From Anniella stebbinsi (taxonomy: Eukaryota > Chordata > Lepidosauria > Squamata > Anniellidae): a DNA stretch of 64,000 bases. The stretch is taken from the NCBI GenBank assembly GCA_029215795.1, contig JARDYH010000002.1:201617810-201681809 (forward strand). Direction: 5' to 3'. Under the pieces are notes generated by a model. The model had not been told where the DNA came from. It ran no database searches and saw only the letters and a list, made by a program, of their open reading frames with translations. The position numbers were made by a program, and so were the translations under genes. Shown here one piece after another: positions 21,015 through 30,970 of the stretch (position 1 is its first letter; every line of letters begins with the position of its first letter).

Positions 21015-21636
21015 TATATATGGAATGCATCAAGAACAAATGCAAACAGAATTTCTGTCTGAACACCTACTTCTGTCAAATCCTTGCAAGATCCCTTCCT
21101 TCAGTCCCACAATAGCTTACTGAGATTGTTTTTCCCAGCAGAATACCCTACCTAGGCAGCTTTGCAGGGTTATAATTTGGTCTCAAAGACTTAACACACT
21201 CTGCCTTCCTTCCTCAGGATTCCCTTCCCTGTGGTTTTATGTAAAAGTGCTGTCAGTTTGGCACATTTAGAACTGAGGGTTATAAAAAGTAGGGCAATGT
21301 TTTCTAATGAAATGCCTGAATTAGCAAAATACTCTTCTGTATGCAAAGGATACAGCAGAGAGCAGGGCTGCCTATGCCATCCTCCTCTCCCCTCAGCTGA
21401 GAAGGCATATTTGGGATGTGATCCCATTTTATGAGGTAAATCCGCTCTCCTGGAACAATCAGACCCCATGTGGTTTGATTTGTCTCCTCAGGTCATCACT
21501 TTCTATTCATTTCTATTCTTCCTTCCCGAGCCTTGAAAAAACCACTTCATCACATTTTGATGCAGAGTGATTAAGAATTCAGCCAATATCCATTTATACG
21601 TCATTCCTGAGGGGTTGGCTTAAGCCAATCTTCGAT
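21015..21636. other. No recognisable element
   Basis: No family recognised; frames under 95 residues without motifs. Confidence 0.4.
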
Positions 21637-21779
21637 TAGGGATGTCAGGGAAATCCAGAATGGATTCAAATGAGTTCAGATTTCTATGAATCTGACCTGC
21701 AGATTCCTCAGCAGACCAGCTTTTTCTGAGCTGAGCGGATTCCGTAAATTTGCAGGCCACTGGGGGGAGGGGGGAGGTT
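21637..21779. mobile_element. AGGGATG-type hAT-like element, left part only
   Basis: Starts TAGGGATGTCAGGGAAATCC; parallel to 19232 onward. It ends abruptly at a G-rich run where a fragment of the GACCATATG family begins. Confidence 0.5.
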
Positions 21780-21867
21780 CATACAAATGATACTGGCTGA
21801 AATTCCCTTTTCTCTACAACTGTTAAAGTTACATGAGCCCTGTCCTCCATTTCATATGGTCAGCCTA
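21780..21867. mobile_element. hAT-like palindromic element (GACCATATG family), right-end fragment (copy 6)
   Basis: CATACAAATGATACTGGCTG to CATATGGTCAGCCTA: the last 88 bp only. The left three quarters are missing, so this is a deletion derivative or recombination product. Confidence 0.8.
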
Positions 21868-22392
21868 TGCTGTTCTGATAAGAGTCAAATTCATTCTCAC
21901 ACGCCAGCCACTTTTTACAAAAATTTCAAGAGCCAGGAGATTTGATCGTAGATCTCCAATGCGCTGTTTAGTTTAGCTCTGAGAAATCATTCTCATATTC
22001 ATTTTCCATCTGATTCAATTATTAACCCACTTTCAACATTCAATCTAATTCCATTACATGCTGGAAAACATCTTCATGACTCTTCAGTACTGACTTGCAA
22101 TCGATTTCCTCTCTTCTCCACTCCTTTTCTTCCTCTTTCAATTCCCCTTACCTCTCATCTGCCCATTACACATGATGTCTTTTATTTTCTTCACCGATTA
22201 TTTCTGTTGGTCCACTCCACATGCCTGCTCACTTTCACGTTGGCTTTACCCCAAAATACTTCTTATCTGGATCCTTGTATGTAAACTGCTATGGAATGTG
22301 TAGCTTTGATGTCTGTTTACATGACCACTTCAGTGCATGGTGTCCCCAGTAAGAGCCACGCCCATGGGAGGGACCATAGCTCAGCGAAACTT
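21868..22392. other. No recognisable element
   Basis: Pyrimidine-rich stretch at 22090-22200; nothing assigned. Confidence 0.4.
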
Positions 22393-22440
22393 GGGCCAGA
22401 TCTACACCAAGCAGGATATGACACTTTGGAAATGGTTTGA
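22393..22440. mobile_element. Palindromic MITE (AGATCTACACCA family), left end only
   Basis: GGGCCAGATCTACACCAAGC AGGATATGACACTTTGGAAA then GGTTTGAAAACTGT: the first about 50 bp of the family, cut off by LINE sequence. Confidence 0.65.
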
Positions 22441-23270
22441 AAACTGTAAAACCCTCGATACTTGAGGGAGCGCCTCTCCCTGTATCTGCCTGCCTGAGAT
22501 ATACGCTATGGTGGGACATGGGAGAGGGCGTTCTCTGTTGTCAGGGCCTTGCAGGGGGGGCAGTAAGGCCAGTTGGCCCGGGGCCCACAATTTTGAAGGG
22601 GCACTCCAACAAGAAGGTCCCCCCCAGCTTACGCTACTGCTTCCGTAGTGTAAGCAGCCCATTGAGAAGCAAGGAGCCCGCCTTGTGGAAAGAGCGCAGA
22701 AGGCATCAGTCTTGAATACCACTGTCAGACTACAAGCTCCAGAGGGCCATGCCGCATGCAGGGCGGGGATATCTGTGCCTTGAGGTGTTGTACAACAGGT
22801 TTTATAAGAAGGTGTTATGTTAGAACGGACATGTTGGTGGGCACGCCCCCTTGGGGTGGCCATGTTGTCCTCCTTTTTTAAAATGGGGGGGCACACACTT
22901 CCCATCTGGCATGGGCATATTAACAGCTCTGCATGGCCTTTCTGTTGTGGCACCCCAGCTGTGGAATGCCCTCACCCTGGAGGCCTGACTGGCGCCGGCA
23001 GTGGCTTCATTTCGGTGCCAGGTTAAGACATGGCTTTTAAATAAAGCCTTTGATGGCTAAATCTACCAGCCTGCACACTGTCTTGTTTTAATTGGATTTT
23101 ACTGTTTTAAAATTTCATATTGGTTTTAATATATTAGTGCTTTCATTTGTTTTAAAATTGTATATTTATTCTATTTTATATGTATGATTTTATCTGTACT
23201 CTGCCCTGAGATCCTTGTGATATAGGGCAGGGTATAAATGTTTTAATAAAATAAATAAATAAAATATGGA
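22441..23270 (+). mobile_element. CR1/L2-type LINE 3' end with an internal insertion
   Basis: GAGGGAGCGCCTCTCCCTGT ATCTGCCTGC is the decayed ORF2 end. It continues after the 22542-22940 insertion with GGCACCCCAGCTGTGGAATG, the 3' UTR, CTGCCCTGAGATCCTTGTGA and a TAAA tail. A similar copy is at 40880-41175. Confidence 0.75.
22542..22940. mobile_element. hAT-like insertion inside a LINE
   Basis: The LINE reading breaks here and resumes at 22941. TCTGTTGT occurs at 22534-22541 and again at 22941-22948, a perfect 8-bp duplication. The ends (CAGGGCCTTGC and GCATGGCCTT) are weak inverted repeats. The opening CAGGGCC...GGCCCGGGGCCCACAATT is reminiscent of hAT MITEs. The long minus-strand frame across this region (183 residues) spans LINE and insert, so it is not a gene. 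Confidence 0.6.
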
Positions 23271-23298
23271 GTGCATCATGGGTCCCAACAGTTGTCAT
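23264..23298. mobile_element. Palindromic MITE (AGATCTACACCA family), inner fragment
   Basis: TATGGAGTGCATCATGGGTC CCAACAGTTGTCA resembles the middle of the copy at 23644-23785. Confidence 0.4.
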
Positions 23299-23580
23299 TT
23301 TAGTTGCCCCTTTCTGCACTTTTTCCAACTCTACAATATCTTTTTATGTATGGTGACCAGAACTGTACATATTATTCCAAGTGTGATTGCACCATAGATT
23401 TGTATAAGGGCAGTATGCTATTGGAAATTTATTCTCAATTCCAAGATAAGCACCAGAACTTTGAATTGTGCTCATAATTGGACCAGACGCATGTGAAGTT
23501 CTTTCAGTACCAGGCGATATGGCCCCATCAACCATCCCAGTCAACAGCTTAGTGGCTATATTTTAAACAGTCTCTGAACA
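23299..23580 (-). mobile_element. CR1-type LINE internal fragment
   Basis: The plus strand shows TTTATGTATGGTGACCAGAA, TATTCCAAGTGTGATTGCAC and CATAGATTTGTATAAGGGCA, which I recognise as the reverse of a common CR1/L3-group segment upstream of the part seen at 1652-1975. Reading frame destroyed. Confidence 0.65.
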
Positions 23581-23643
23581 TTCTTCAAAGGCACACCCTA
23601 CAACACATTACATCAAGTTTAAAGATGAATTTGCATGACTGAT

Positions 23644-23785
23644 GGCCAATCTACACCAAGCAGGATACAACACTTTGAAAATGTTTTGAAAACTGTATAT
23701 GGAGTGTGTCCTGGACACCAACAGTTGTCTCTACTGTTATAAACCGTTTTAAACTGTTTTAAAGCAGTAGTGAAGATCATGCCTA
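23644..23785. mobile_element. Palindromic MITE (AGATCTACACCA family), copy 2
   Basis: GGCCAATCTACACCAAGCAG, GATACAACACTTTGAAAATG, CACCAACAGTTGTCTCTACT, then AACCGTTTTAAACTGTTTTA and GCAGTAGTGAAGATCATGCC. The right end is eroded. Confidence 0.7.
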
Positions 23786-24190
23786 AGTATTACAGAGAAA
23801 TTGCTTCAGAATGTGAGAACAGTCTACAATTGTTCTTTGGTTACTTGTTCTTAAAAACCCTGGCTTGGGTTTCTCCTCTTTTGCAGCCTTTTCTCAAGGT
23901 ACACAGCTCTCAAGTAGCTCCTGGAAAAGTGGGGAGGGGTTGCCCTCTGTGGTTCTCTCAGGCCGTTGATGGTCCCTCCAGGAGTTGATGACACAAGCTC
24001 CCTGTCCCGAGCTTCCCCACTTCTTTAACAATATTCCTCAGATAATTGTGAGTCAACATGCTTAGAACTGTAACAGATCTTGCTTTTGAAGGCCATTTCG
24101 GTAGCACATTATTCTTTGCCACAGCACACACTTTCTTTCTGTGACCTGAGAAGAAAACATGAGGGATTTCCCAGAGGAAAGACTGTAAGG
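23786..24190. other. No recognisable element
   Basis: Unique-looking; nothing assigned. Confidence 0.4.
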
Positions 24191-24191
24191 G

Positions 24192-24249
<58 letters not shown>
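24191..24249. repeat. (GT)n(TA)n compound microsatellite
   Basis: About 14 GT units run into about 15 TA units: alternating purine-pyrimidine DNA followed by a self-complementary AT tract. Frames read through it are artefacts. Confidence 0.95.
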
Positions 24250-24250
<1 letters not shown>

Positions 24251-24478
24251 CTCCCTCCCCATCAAGAAATAGAGTACACCTACAGTTCTCCAACTGTGAA
24301 GCAAGCCTCCCTAAGGAAGTGTGGGCAGCAGTTGCTAAGAGAGGTTTGAAGCAAAAGAGGAGAAAGCAAAAGAGAAATTTAGATTAAATATAGAAACACA
24401 GAAAGAGCTGAAGAAACAGAAAAGGAAATGAAGCCCTCCCAATTGCTTTGCAAACATAGAGCTGAAAAGGTAGACACA

Positions 24479-24704
24479 GGCTGAATTCGGACAACACGAT
24501 AGTCAATGGTGGGGTAATAATCAACTTTACAGTTGTTCATCTAGGGGGTACTCCCCACACAACATGGTAATAAATAATCAACTGTGGTGTGGATTAGGAT
24601 CAGCACTGAGTTGCCTATGGCAGCATTCAGACGACATGATAGTCAATACAACTGATGATTGTTTCCCCCCATTGAGTTGCTTATTGTGTCGTCCGAATTC
24701 AGCC
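24479..24704. mobile_element. Harbinger-like element (TTCGGACGACA family), short form, copy 2
   Basis: GGCTGAATTCGGACAACACG to TGTGTCGTCCGAATTCAGCC, 226 bp. An internal second end CAGCATTCAGACGACATGAT shows a nested unit. Nearly the same sequence as 52809-53040. Flanks ACA/ACT, so the 3-bp duplication is imperfect. Confidence 0.85.
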
Positions 24705-25140
24705 ACTGTGTATTGTCAGTGGGATGCTTGTTTTGGTTAATACTGATTTGGGATTGTACACACACGCACACACAATCCCAACTATATAGTTGCATGATTT
24801 GGGTTTCATTGTTTAAATAATATCCTTAAAAGATTGTAACTGTCATGGGTTCAGCACCAACCTGTCCATCATGATACACCCAGGACACATGTGACTCCGG
24901 ACCATTAGTAGACCCCCCCAAAAAGAATATTCCCCAAATGTCCCCAAGGCAACGCAAACAGGTTTGGTTTCCCAATGGAAAAGAGCAATATGACATTTTT
25001 ATAATATTTGCTTTATTGAAAAATAAAGTACAGCAGAAGTGGAGGCAAAGATCGATCGCAACAGATCCATTACCCCAGATTCCCAAAGAGCAGGACCAGA
25101 TTTAGGGATTGGTGACCCAGGTCTCCACCTGGGGCACTAG
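24705..25140. other. No recognisable element
   Basis: A short CA-rich run at 24760-24774; otherwise nothing. Confidence 0.4.
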
Positions 25141-25148
25141 GTTTAGGG

Positions 25149-25381
25149 GCAGGGGTCTTGAACCCAAGGGCCTAATTCAATTTAAGAGAAGTTCTTGGGA
25201 TCTGCATTTAAATGGTGGGTGGGAGCAAAGGAAAAAGGGGCATGGCCCGAATAGCACCATATTTTAGCTAACCTTAGGAGTTACTGGCAGGAACCTTTTA
25301 CAATGAGGGAGGAATGCATGAAAGCTGAGAGAACTCAATAGGGACAAATTTGGTCTGTGGTGCTGAGATTCGACAGCCCTG
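25149..25381. mobile_element. GGGGTG-type hAT-like element
   Basis: Starts GCAGGGGTCTTGAACCC and ends TTCGACAGCCCTG. Flanks GTTTAGGG (25141-25148) and GTCTAGGG (25382-25389) agree at 7 of 8. The inner AAGTTCTTGGGATCTGCATT and ATTTTAGCTAACCTTAGGAG match fragments at 40656-40870 and 47580-47885. 233 bp, no coding. Confidence 0.7.
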
Positions 25382-25595
25382 GTCTAGGGGATGCTGGTCT
25401 CAGGTTAAAAGGGTATTTGAAAGGTTAAAAGAATGTTTGTATTACAAAACAAGTCATCCCCGACAGCAAAAGTAATCTGGGGGGAGGGGGGAGAAAACCA
25501 TTCTTCATCCAGCACTCAGTATATGCACTAGGAACTCCCACATGGCTCACACACTGTCAGAACCGATCAACTGTTGAGTCCATTGAATGCCATAT

Positions 25596-26085
25596 GTATT
25601 TATTTATTACATTTTTATACCACCCAATGACCGAAGCTATCTGGCAGTTCACAAAAAATAAAATCACAAGTGCAGCATAAAAACAATATAAAATATAAAC
25701 GCTTAAAACTACGGTATAAAAGTGTAACCAGAATAAAATCGAGTAGCAATGCAGAGATTTAAAATCCAGTTACAAATTTAGAACAGCAGAACTAAAAGAT
25801 TAGTGCAAGAACGAGCACAACGTAGGTGCCAGGCAGGCCTCCCTAGGAAGCTCATTGCACACTCAGGGTGTCACAGCAGAAAAGGTCCTTTTTCTGGTAG
25901 CTACCCACCTCACTTCCTTTGGCAGGGGCTCCTGGAGAAAGACCACTGAAGATGACCTTAGGATCCGGGCAGACACATATGGGAAGAGATGATCCTTCAG
26001 ATAACCTGGCCTCAAGCTGTTTAGGGCTTTAAATGCTAAAACCTGCACTTTGAAGTGGAGAATCATATCCATACCTCAATGCTAT
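25596..26085 (-). mobile_element. CR1/L2-type LINE 3' end with TAAA tail
   Basis: Minus strand: CAGGTTTTAGCATTTAAAGC CCTAAACAGCTTGAGG, coding remnant, 3' UTR, AACTGCCAGATAGCTTCGGT and a tail of TAAA repeats at the low-coordinate end. Same class as 5801-6264. Confidence 0.8.
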
Positions 26086-26760
26086 ATATAAACATCTCTG
26101 GGCTAGGCTCATAATATTTTTCCTTTCCATCTCCTCCTGTGTTATACATCTTTAAATAATCTAGTGTCTAGGGGGAAAGGGGGAAATAAAGTTTTAGTTT
26201 AATGGAATCAGGTGAGCAATAAAAGCAAAGCAGACTATTAGAAAATAGTCAGGAGTGGATTAAAATTTAAAATCCAGTTAATGGACTATGAACAAAAGCA
26301 CACGCTTTTGTTGCTTTGTAACAATCAACAGTCTGTTGTAAGAAGCTCACAGCAGAATAAATAAAGCTTAAGACACAATAAATCTGTTAGTCTTTAAAGG
26401 TGTAACAAGCCTCTTTTTATGTTAGCAGCTGTAAAGCAGCTGTAATTTGTTGTTCTTTTTCTTCGTTTTATCTTTTCTGGGATCGTAGAACATGAATGAA
26501 TATTTTAAGACAGACATTGTGATATTTGAATACTTTACGTATCACATTGAATTGCGATATCTGAACAATAAAGGAGACACTTTACTGTTATTTTATTTAC
26601 TATAAGACATGCATACTCGGTTTTTCTGCCAAGATTGACTCACTAAATCAATATAAATGTACAGTATAATTATGGATTTGTCGGTGTGAGTAAGGCAGTC
26701 TCTTCTTATGCCTGGCAGTTGACAATACAACCCAGGCTTTACCCTCTGAAGGGTAGGGGC
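26086..26760. other. AT-rich block without recognised repeats
   Basis: About 675 bp with no TIR, tail or SINE box. Includes GCAGCTGTAAAGCAGCTGTA (two CAGCTGTA units) at 26426 and an A+T-rich core. Could be unique sequence or a conserved non-coding element; the sequence alone cannot tell. Confidence 0.35.
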
Positions 26761-26813
26761 AGAAGGAACTGCACATGAACTTCAGGCTGGCAGATAGTCA
26801 AGATGCCAACCCA

Positions 26814-27336
26814 GGACATTTCTACACCAGGCTGTTTGCCTGGGATGGCCCCTGGCTGGTCCCTGTGAGTCCAAATGATGATAAGGGATCCCTGGAAAAT
26901 CCCAAATCTTCTGCAGTCTCAGGAACTTCCCGGGACTGTGGAAGATGTGGCTGCCCATCCCAAGTGCTGCCGTGCTTACTGGTGAGTAAGCACGGCAGCA
27001 CAAATGGGCACGGAGCTATGCCGCATGGTTCCGTGCCCATCAGGAGAGGGGGTGGCACCAGTTTTGCCACCCCCGGGAGGGCAGGAAGGGGGGGTGAGGG
27101 CCCGATCGAGTGCGGGTTTTTTAAAAAAAAAAAGACTTATTTTTTGTGCAGGAGCACTCCTACACTCTTCCTGGATTAAAAAACAAAAAAACAAATTGCG
27201 GGCATGACGTGCCATGACCCAGGAGGAACCCGGGACATTGCACCCATGATCTGCATTGAGAGCGGCAACCCCGGAAGCAGGTACTTTCGGGATCACCCGC
27301 CCTCCTCCTTCTACATCCCTATGGTGTAGAAAGGGC
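26814..27336. mobile_element. TTCTACACCA-type element, copy 1
   Basis: Left AGGACATTTCTACACCAGGC, right CCCTATGGTGTAGAAAGGGCC. CCTGGGATGGCCCCTGGCTG, GTGAGTCCAAATGATGATAA and GGGCACGGAGCTATGCCGCA are shared with 32549-33026, 36063-36217 and 63613-64000. An internal mirrored GTGCTGCCGTGCTTACTGG / GTAAGCACGGCAGCAC hairpin sits near 26970. GC-rich, no coding. The frame of 145 residues on the minus strand runs out of the element and is not a gene. Confidence 0.75.
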
Positions 27337-27356
27337 CCCACACAGAATTGTGGGAA

Positions 27357-27575
27357 GGGCTGTAACTCAGTGGTTGAACATATGCTTTGCCTGCAAAAAG
27401 GTCCCAGGTACAATCCCTGGTATCTCCAGGTAGAGTTGGAAGAACACCTGCCTGAAACCTTGGAAAACCACTGCCAGTCAGTGTCAACAATACTGGGCTA
27501 GATGGACCAATGGTCTAACTAATTTATGTTTTTATTTTACTTGTACTCTGGCACATAAGGCAGCTTCCTATGGTC
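27357..27575 (+). mobile_element. tRNA-Ala-type SINE, most complete copy
   Basis: GGGCTGTAACTCAGTGGTTG (A box), a TGCTTTGCCTGC anticodon arm like tRNA-Ala(TGC), GGTCCCAGGTACAATCCCTG (B box) and TATCTCCA follow the layout of tRNA-Ala. The body then reads CACCTGCCTGAAACCTTGGA, CTGGGCTAGATGGACCAATG and GGCAGCTTCCTATGG. About 35 bp of extra sequence sits before the last block. It is a retroposed SINE, not a functional tRNA, since the anticodon and acceptor stems are altered. Confidence 0.85.
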
Positions 27576-27644
27576 CTAGAATTAGACCTTCTGGTGCTCG
27601 GTACAGTCTTCTGGAGATCTAGATCAACCCTCCATGACCTGATG

Positions 27645-27720
27645 CCCTCTACTTTGTTGGGCTGCAACTCCCATAATTCCCACCCCAAATTGTCAAGACA
27701 TCTGGAGGTCACCAAATCGG
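27645..27720. mobile_element. ACTCCCAT-type palindromic MITE fragment
   Basis: TTGGGCTGCAACTCCCATAA and ACATCTGGAGGTCACCAAAT resemble halves of the intact copy at 35139-35273. The centre is deleted. Confidence 0.5.
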
Positions 27721-27889
27721 GGGAAGTTGATCAGTTGATGTCACAGGTCCCAAATGACCCATCAGCTGTTGGGTCATCTGATAGTTCTGACAGTTGATGA
27801 CAGTTGATAGTTCTGACAGGTTCTCCCCTTCAGAGCAGGGAGAGAGAAGAAGCTACAGATAGGCTCAGAGTCTGCCTGGTAGTGAAGAT

Positions 27890-28152
27890 GCCAACACATT
27901 GCTATCTTCTTGGTGCCAGGTCAAGATTTTTCTCTTCTCCCAGGCATTTAACAGCATATGTTGAGTTTTTTAATTGACCCCAGATCTATCTCCAGGCCTG
28001 GCTGAGAGCTCAAAGTTGTTTTTAAATGTATATATTCTCTTTATATGTTGTAGGTTTTTATTCTTTTATGGTTTAAAACTGTGTATATCTATTTTTAATG
28101 TTTAATATTTTTGGATGGTATAGGAATGTTAATAATAATAATAATAATAATA
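27890..28152 (+). mobile_element. CR1/L2-type LINE 3' end with (AAT)n tail
   Basis: TTGGTGCCAGGTCAAGATTT TTCTCTTCTC, the T-rich 3' UTR, GGATGGTATAGGAATGTTAA and an (AAT)n tail at 28128-28151. Related to the 3323-3617 subfamily in the coding remnant. Confidence 0.7.
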
Positions 28153-28310
28153 GCAGCCGTCTCTTAATCTGCATTTTAGCTTACAGGTTAAAAACAACAA
28201 CAGTCTTCTAAGAGTGTTGAGGTCATTCGCATCCCTTTAATCTGAGAAGTCATTTGCACTTTGCCACTGAACAATACCCTCTTCTAAGCAACTTAACTAT
28301 ATTTCAGTTC

Positions 28311-28644
28311 TAGGGATGAGGAAGAAATCCATTCGGTTCACACTTTCATATGAACTGACCTAATTTGCACTCCTTGAATTATTACGTGAACCAGAATGCA
28401 ATTATCTTTCTAGTTTTGCACTTCTCCAAATTTTGCAATGCAGCTGTCCAACCCAAAAAGTGTGTAGAAAAAAATCTTGCATTTAGAGAAATGCACCCAA
28501 AAAATGTATATAATTTGGGGGAGGGGTTCAGACTTTTACCCCCCCCCCAAATAAAAAAACAATGGGAATATGGGAAGAAACAGTCTTGTGTTTCAAAAAG
28601 TTCCAAAGTTGTGGAAACCAAAGTCGACAATTTTGGCATCCCTA
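28311..28644. mobile_element. AGGGATG-type hAT-like element
   Basis: TAGGGATGAGGAAGAAATCC to TTTTGGCATCCCTA, 334 bp. Flanks TTCAGTTC and TTTACTTC agree at 6 of 8. The inner GCACTTCTCCAAATTTTGCA is shared with 36868-37301. A C9 tract occurs inside. Confidence 0.65.
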
Positions 28645-28687
28645 TTTACTTCAATCAATTTGCAAGCCCCCAAAGGCTCCAAGGTTA

Positions 28688-28819
28688 AGGGTGCAATCCT
28701 ATGCATGTTTAGCCAGAAAAAATGTTCTACAACACCCAGCATGCCCCAGCCAGCTAGCTGGTGCATGCTGGGAGTTGTAGGACATTTTTTCTGGCTAAAC
28801 ATGCATAGGATCACACTCT
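28688..28819. mobile_element. Palindromic MITE (AATCCTATGCATG termini, long form), copy 2
   Basis: AGGGTGCAATCCTATGCATG to CATGCATAGGATCACACTCT. Almost a perfect 132-bp palindrome centred on CCAGCTAGCTGG, with mirrored TTCTACAACACCCAGCATG / CATGCTGGGAGTTGTAGGA. The plus and minus frames of about 70 residues over it are mirror shadows. Confidence 0.85.
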
Positions 28820-29193
28820 AAGTGCTGCTCCCTGGTGTTTGCAGCCCAGTCCAGACATGGGAAGACCTTGAATGAATAGCTCTGACATGGCAACACCTGT
28901 AAGAAACTCAAAGAAAAAACTTGTACAAATGTATAAAAAACATAGCCTTTAACCCATCCCATCTAATCGCCAGTGTAATGAGACGAGACATTCTTGTTGT
29001 AAATAATTTCTGCAGACATTGTTGCAAGTGAGTATTTAATATTGTAATTTTTATAGTAAATATATGTGCAGGACTTGCTTGCAATGTGCCCTAAATATTT
29101 TTTTTTAGCTTTAACACTGTTTTATTATTTATACATATGCACAGACCATGCCTGCAATGTGCTTTCTTAATTATAATACTTTTAGTTCTTTAT
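28820..29193. other. No recognisable element; AT-rich
   Basis: Two similar segments (ATATGTGCAGGACTTGCTTG CAATGTGC and ATATGCACAGACCATGCCTG CAATGTGC, about 29060-29090 and 29134-29163) suggest an old local duplication. Confidence 0.4.
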
Positions 29194-29590
29194 TAGGACT
29201 GTGCAAGCCTCGGGCCTCGGACTTCCGAATCCGAAGCCTGGAGGGCATTTTATGATGGATCTATCACAAAATGGCAGATCTGCCATTCCCTCGCCCACTC
29301 CCAGGCCCCGGAAAAGTCTACAACTCCCAGCATACTGTGCCTGGGAGGGCTGGACTTACCAGGGCCCAGGAGCACAGGGTAGAGGTGTCGTCTCCTCGGC
29401 ATGGGCGACTCTGTGTTTCCTGTGCCAGTGCATCCTCACGGCGCCACTGCATCCTCCCCGCGCACGGCACCATTGAGTCCTCTCCAGGAAGAGATCTCAT
29501 GAGATCACCAGCTTTCCCACGAGGAATGGCAGATCCAGAAGTCTGAGGCCCGAGGCCAGAGGCCAATATTGGGGGGGGGGGGGGTTCAAT
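29194..29590. mobile_element. TAGNGCTG-type element, left part
   Basis: Starts TAGGACTGTGCAAGCCTCGG GC and is GC-rich with CTCCCAGCATACTGTGCCTG inside, ending in a G14 run. No right TIR was recognised, so it is partial or diverged. Confidence 0.5.
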
Positions 29591-30231
29591 ACAATTGTCT
29601 ACAGCATCCTTGGAGTTGCAGGACGTTTTTCTGGCTAACAACTTTTCTCATACTTCAGATGCAAACACAAACAGCTCCCCTGGGGTGCTGAATTTTGTAG
29701 AATGCTAGCATAGTATAGTATAGTGATGCAGAGCAGCACTTAGGGTGTAATACTATGCCTGCAACTTCTGCCCATCAGTTGTATCCACTCTCCTTGTCCA
29801 GGTTTGAAAGCAATAACAGTTTTGTTCTTTTGGTCAAAATTATGCCAGAAAACCCTAATTATCCTACAATTGTTAGTTCAATGTAAGCCTCACCAGTATC
29901 TGAAGTGGCTAGTTGTGAAGACTACATATTGCCTTAGTGTTCATAGATGTGTATTTAACAAATATGTGCATTAGAGAAAAGATGCATCTAAACATCTCTG
30001 ATTTAACTGCTATAGAGCTAGGATAGGGGAATGAAACCTGAAGAAAAACAAAATAGGGACAATGATGTACCAAACAATGGGCCAGAATATGGAGTGAATT
30101 AAGTTGAGACCTTTTTGGGTGAAGTGCTTGCCCACTCTATCCTTTTTAAGGAAGTGTAGAAGTTGGGCATGCATAATCCCACTCCAGATATTCATAGAAG
30201 ATCTCAAAGATATTTTGTCTATTCAAAATAT
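29591..30231. other. No recognisable element
   Basis: Nothing assigned. Confidence 0.4.
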
Positions 30232-30763
30232 GCATTCAGACAACACAATAGTCAATGGTGGGGTGATAATTAACTCGGCAGTTGTTTAACTAGGGGTACT
30301 CCCCATACAACATGAGAATAATCAACCATGGTGTGGATTAGGATCAGCATTCAGTTAACTATTAGTCCACGCTGAGTTGACTCACTCATTCCCTGCCCTC
30401 TCTCCCCCCTCAGTCCTCCCACTAGTTTCTCATCAGCCATTGCTGCCAAAAAAAATCTCTCCTGCCAGCTGGACTAGAGTGGAAGCTACCACTTTTACCA
30501 CTCTTACCTTGCAACTCTGTGGCTGACAAAATAACCAATGGTGTCCAAGGAAATAACTAATGGTGCCCTCCACACAACACGATAACCAATGGTGGTTCAA
30601 ATAGCCAACTCTGCACAGCATTGGTTATTTGCATTGGTTATTTGGGCCAAATAACCAACCATTCGTTAAAAAACTCCCTCCACACAACACAATAACTCAT
30701 GGTGGGTTAAATAACCAACCGTCAACTATTTAAACCACCATTGGTTATTGTGTTGTCTGAACC
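30232..30763. mobile_element. Harbinger-like element (TTCGGACGACA family), long form, copy 3
   Basis: GCATTCAGACAACACAATAG to ATTGTGTTGTCTGAACC. Its left part matches the short form at 24479-24704 (GTCAATGGTGGGGTGATAAT). The middle holds several direct and inverted copies of AACCAATGGTGG / CACCATTGGTTATT. No coding. Confidence 0.75.
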
Positions 30764-30849
30764 CAGACATAGAGAACTAGTAAATGTGTATCATTACATG
30801 ATTCAAAACACAGACATTGGAAAGAATCTCTAGAGAAACCTATCCCAAT

Positions 30850-30970
30850 CTGGCATCCCCAAGAGGAATTCGACTGCAACTTCCCTAATGCAACTCACAT
30901 TTGTCCATGCTTGCAGGGAATTATGGGAGTTGCAGTTCAACAGAACTGGAGGGCACAAGGCTGCTCTAGA
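30850..30970. mobile_element. ACTCCCAT-type palindromic MITE, diverged
   Basis: TGCAACTTCCCTAATGCAAC and GGAATTATGGGAGTTGCAGT are mirrored around a degenerate centre; GGAGGGCACAAGGCTGCTC is the right arm. Confidence 0.5.

Noticed and set aside
22402..22953. 183-residue minus-strand frame
   Set aside because: Crosses the junction between a LINE remnant and a hAT-like insertion.
26976..27413. 145-residue minus-strand frame
   Set aside because: Runs from a GC-rich transposon into a SINE. No motif.
27357..27430. tRNA-Ala gene
   Set aside because: A and B boxes are present, but the acceptor and anticodon stems are broken and SINE body sequence follows. A retroposed copy.
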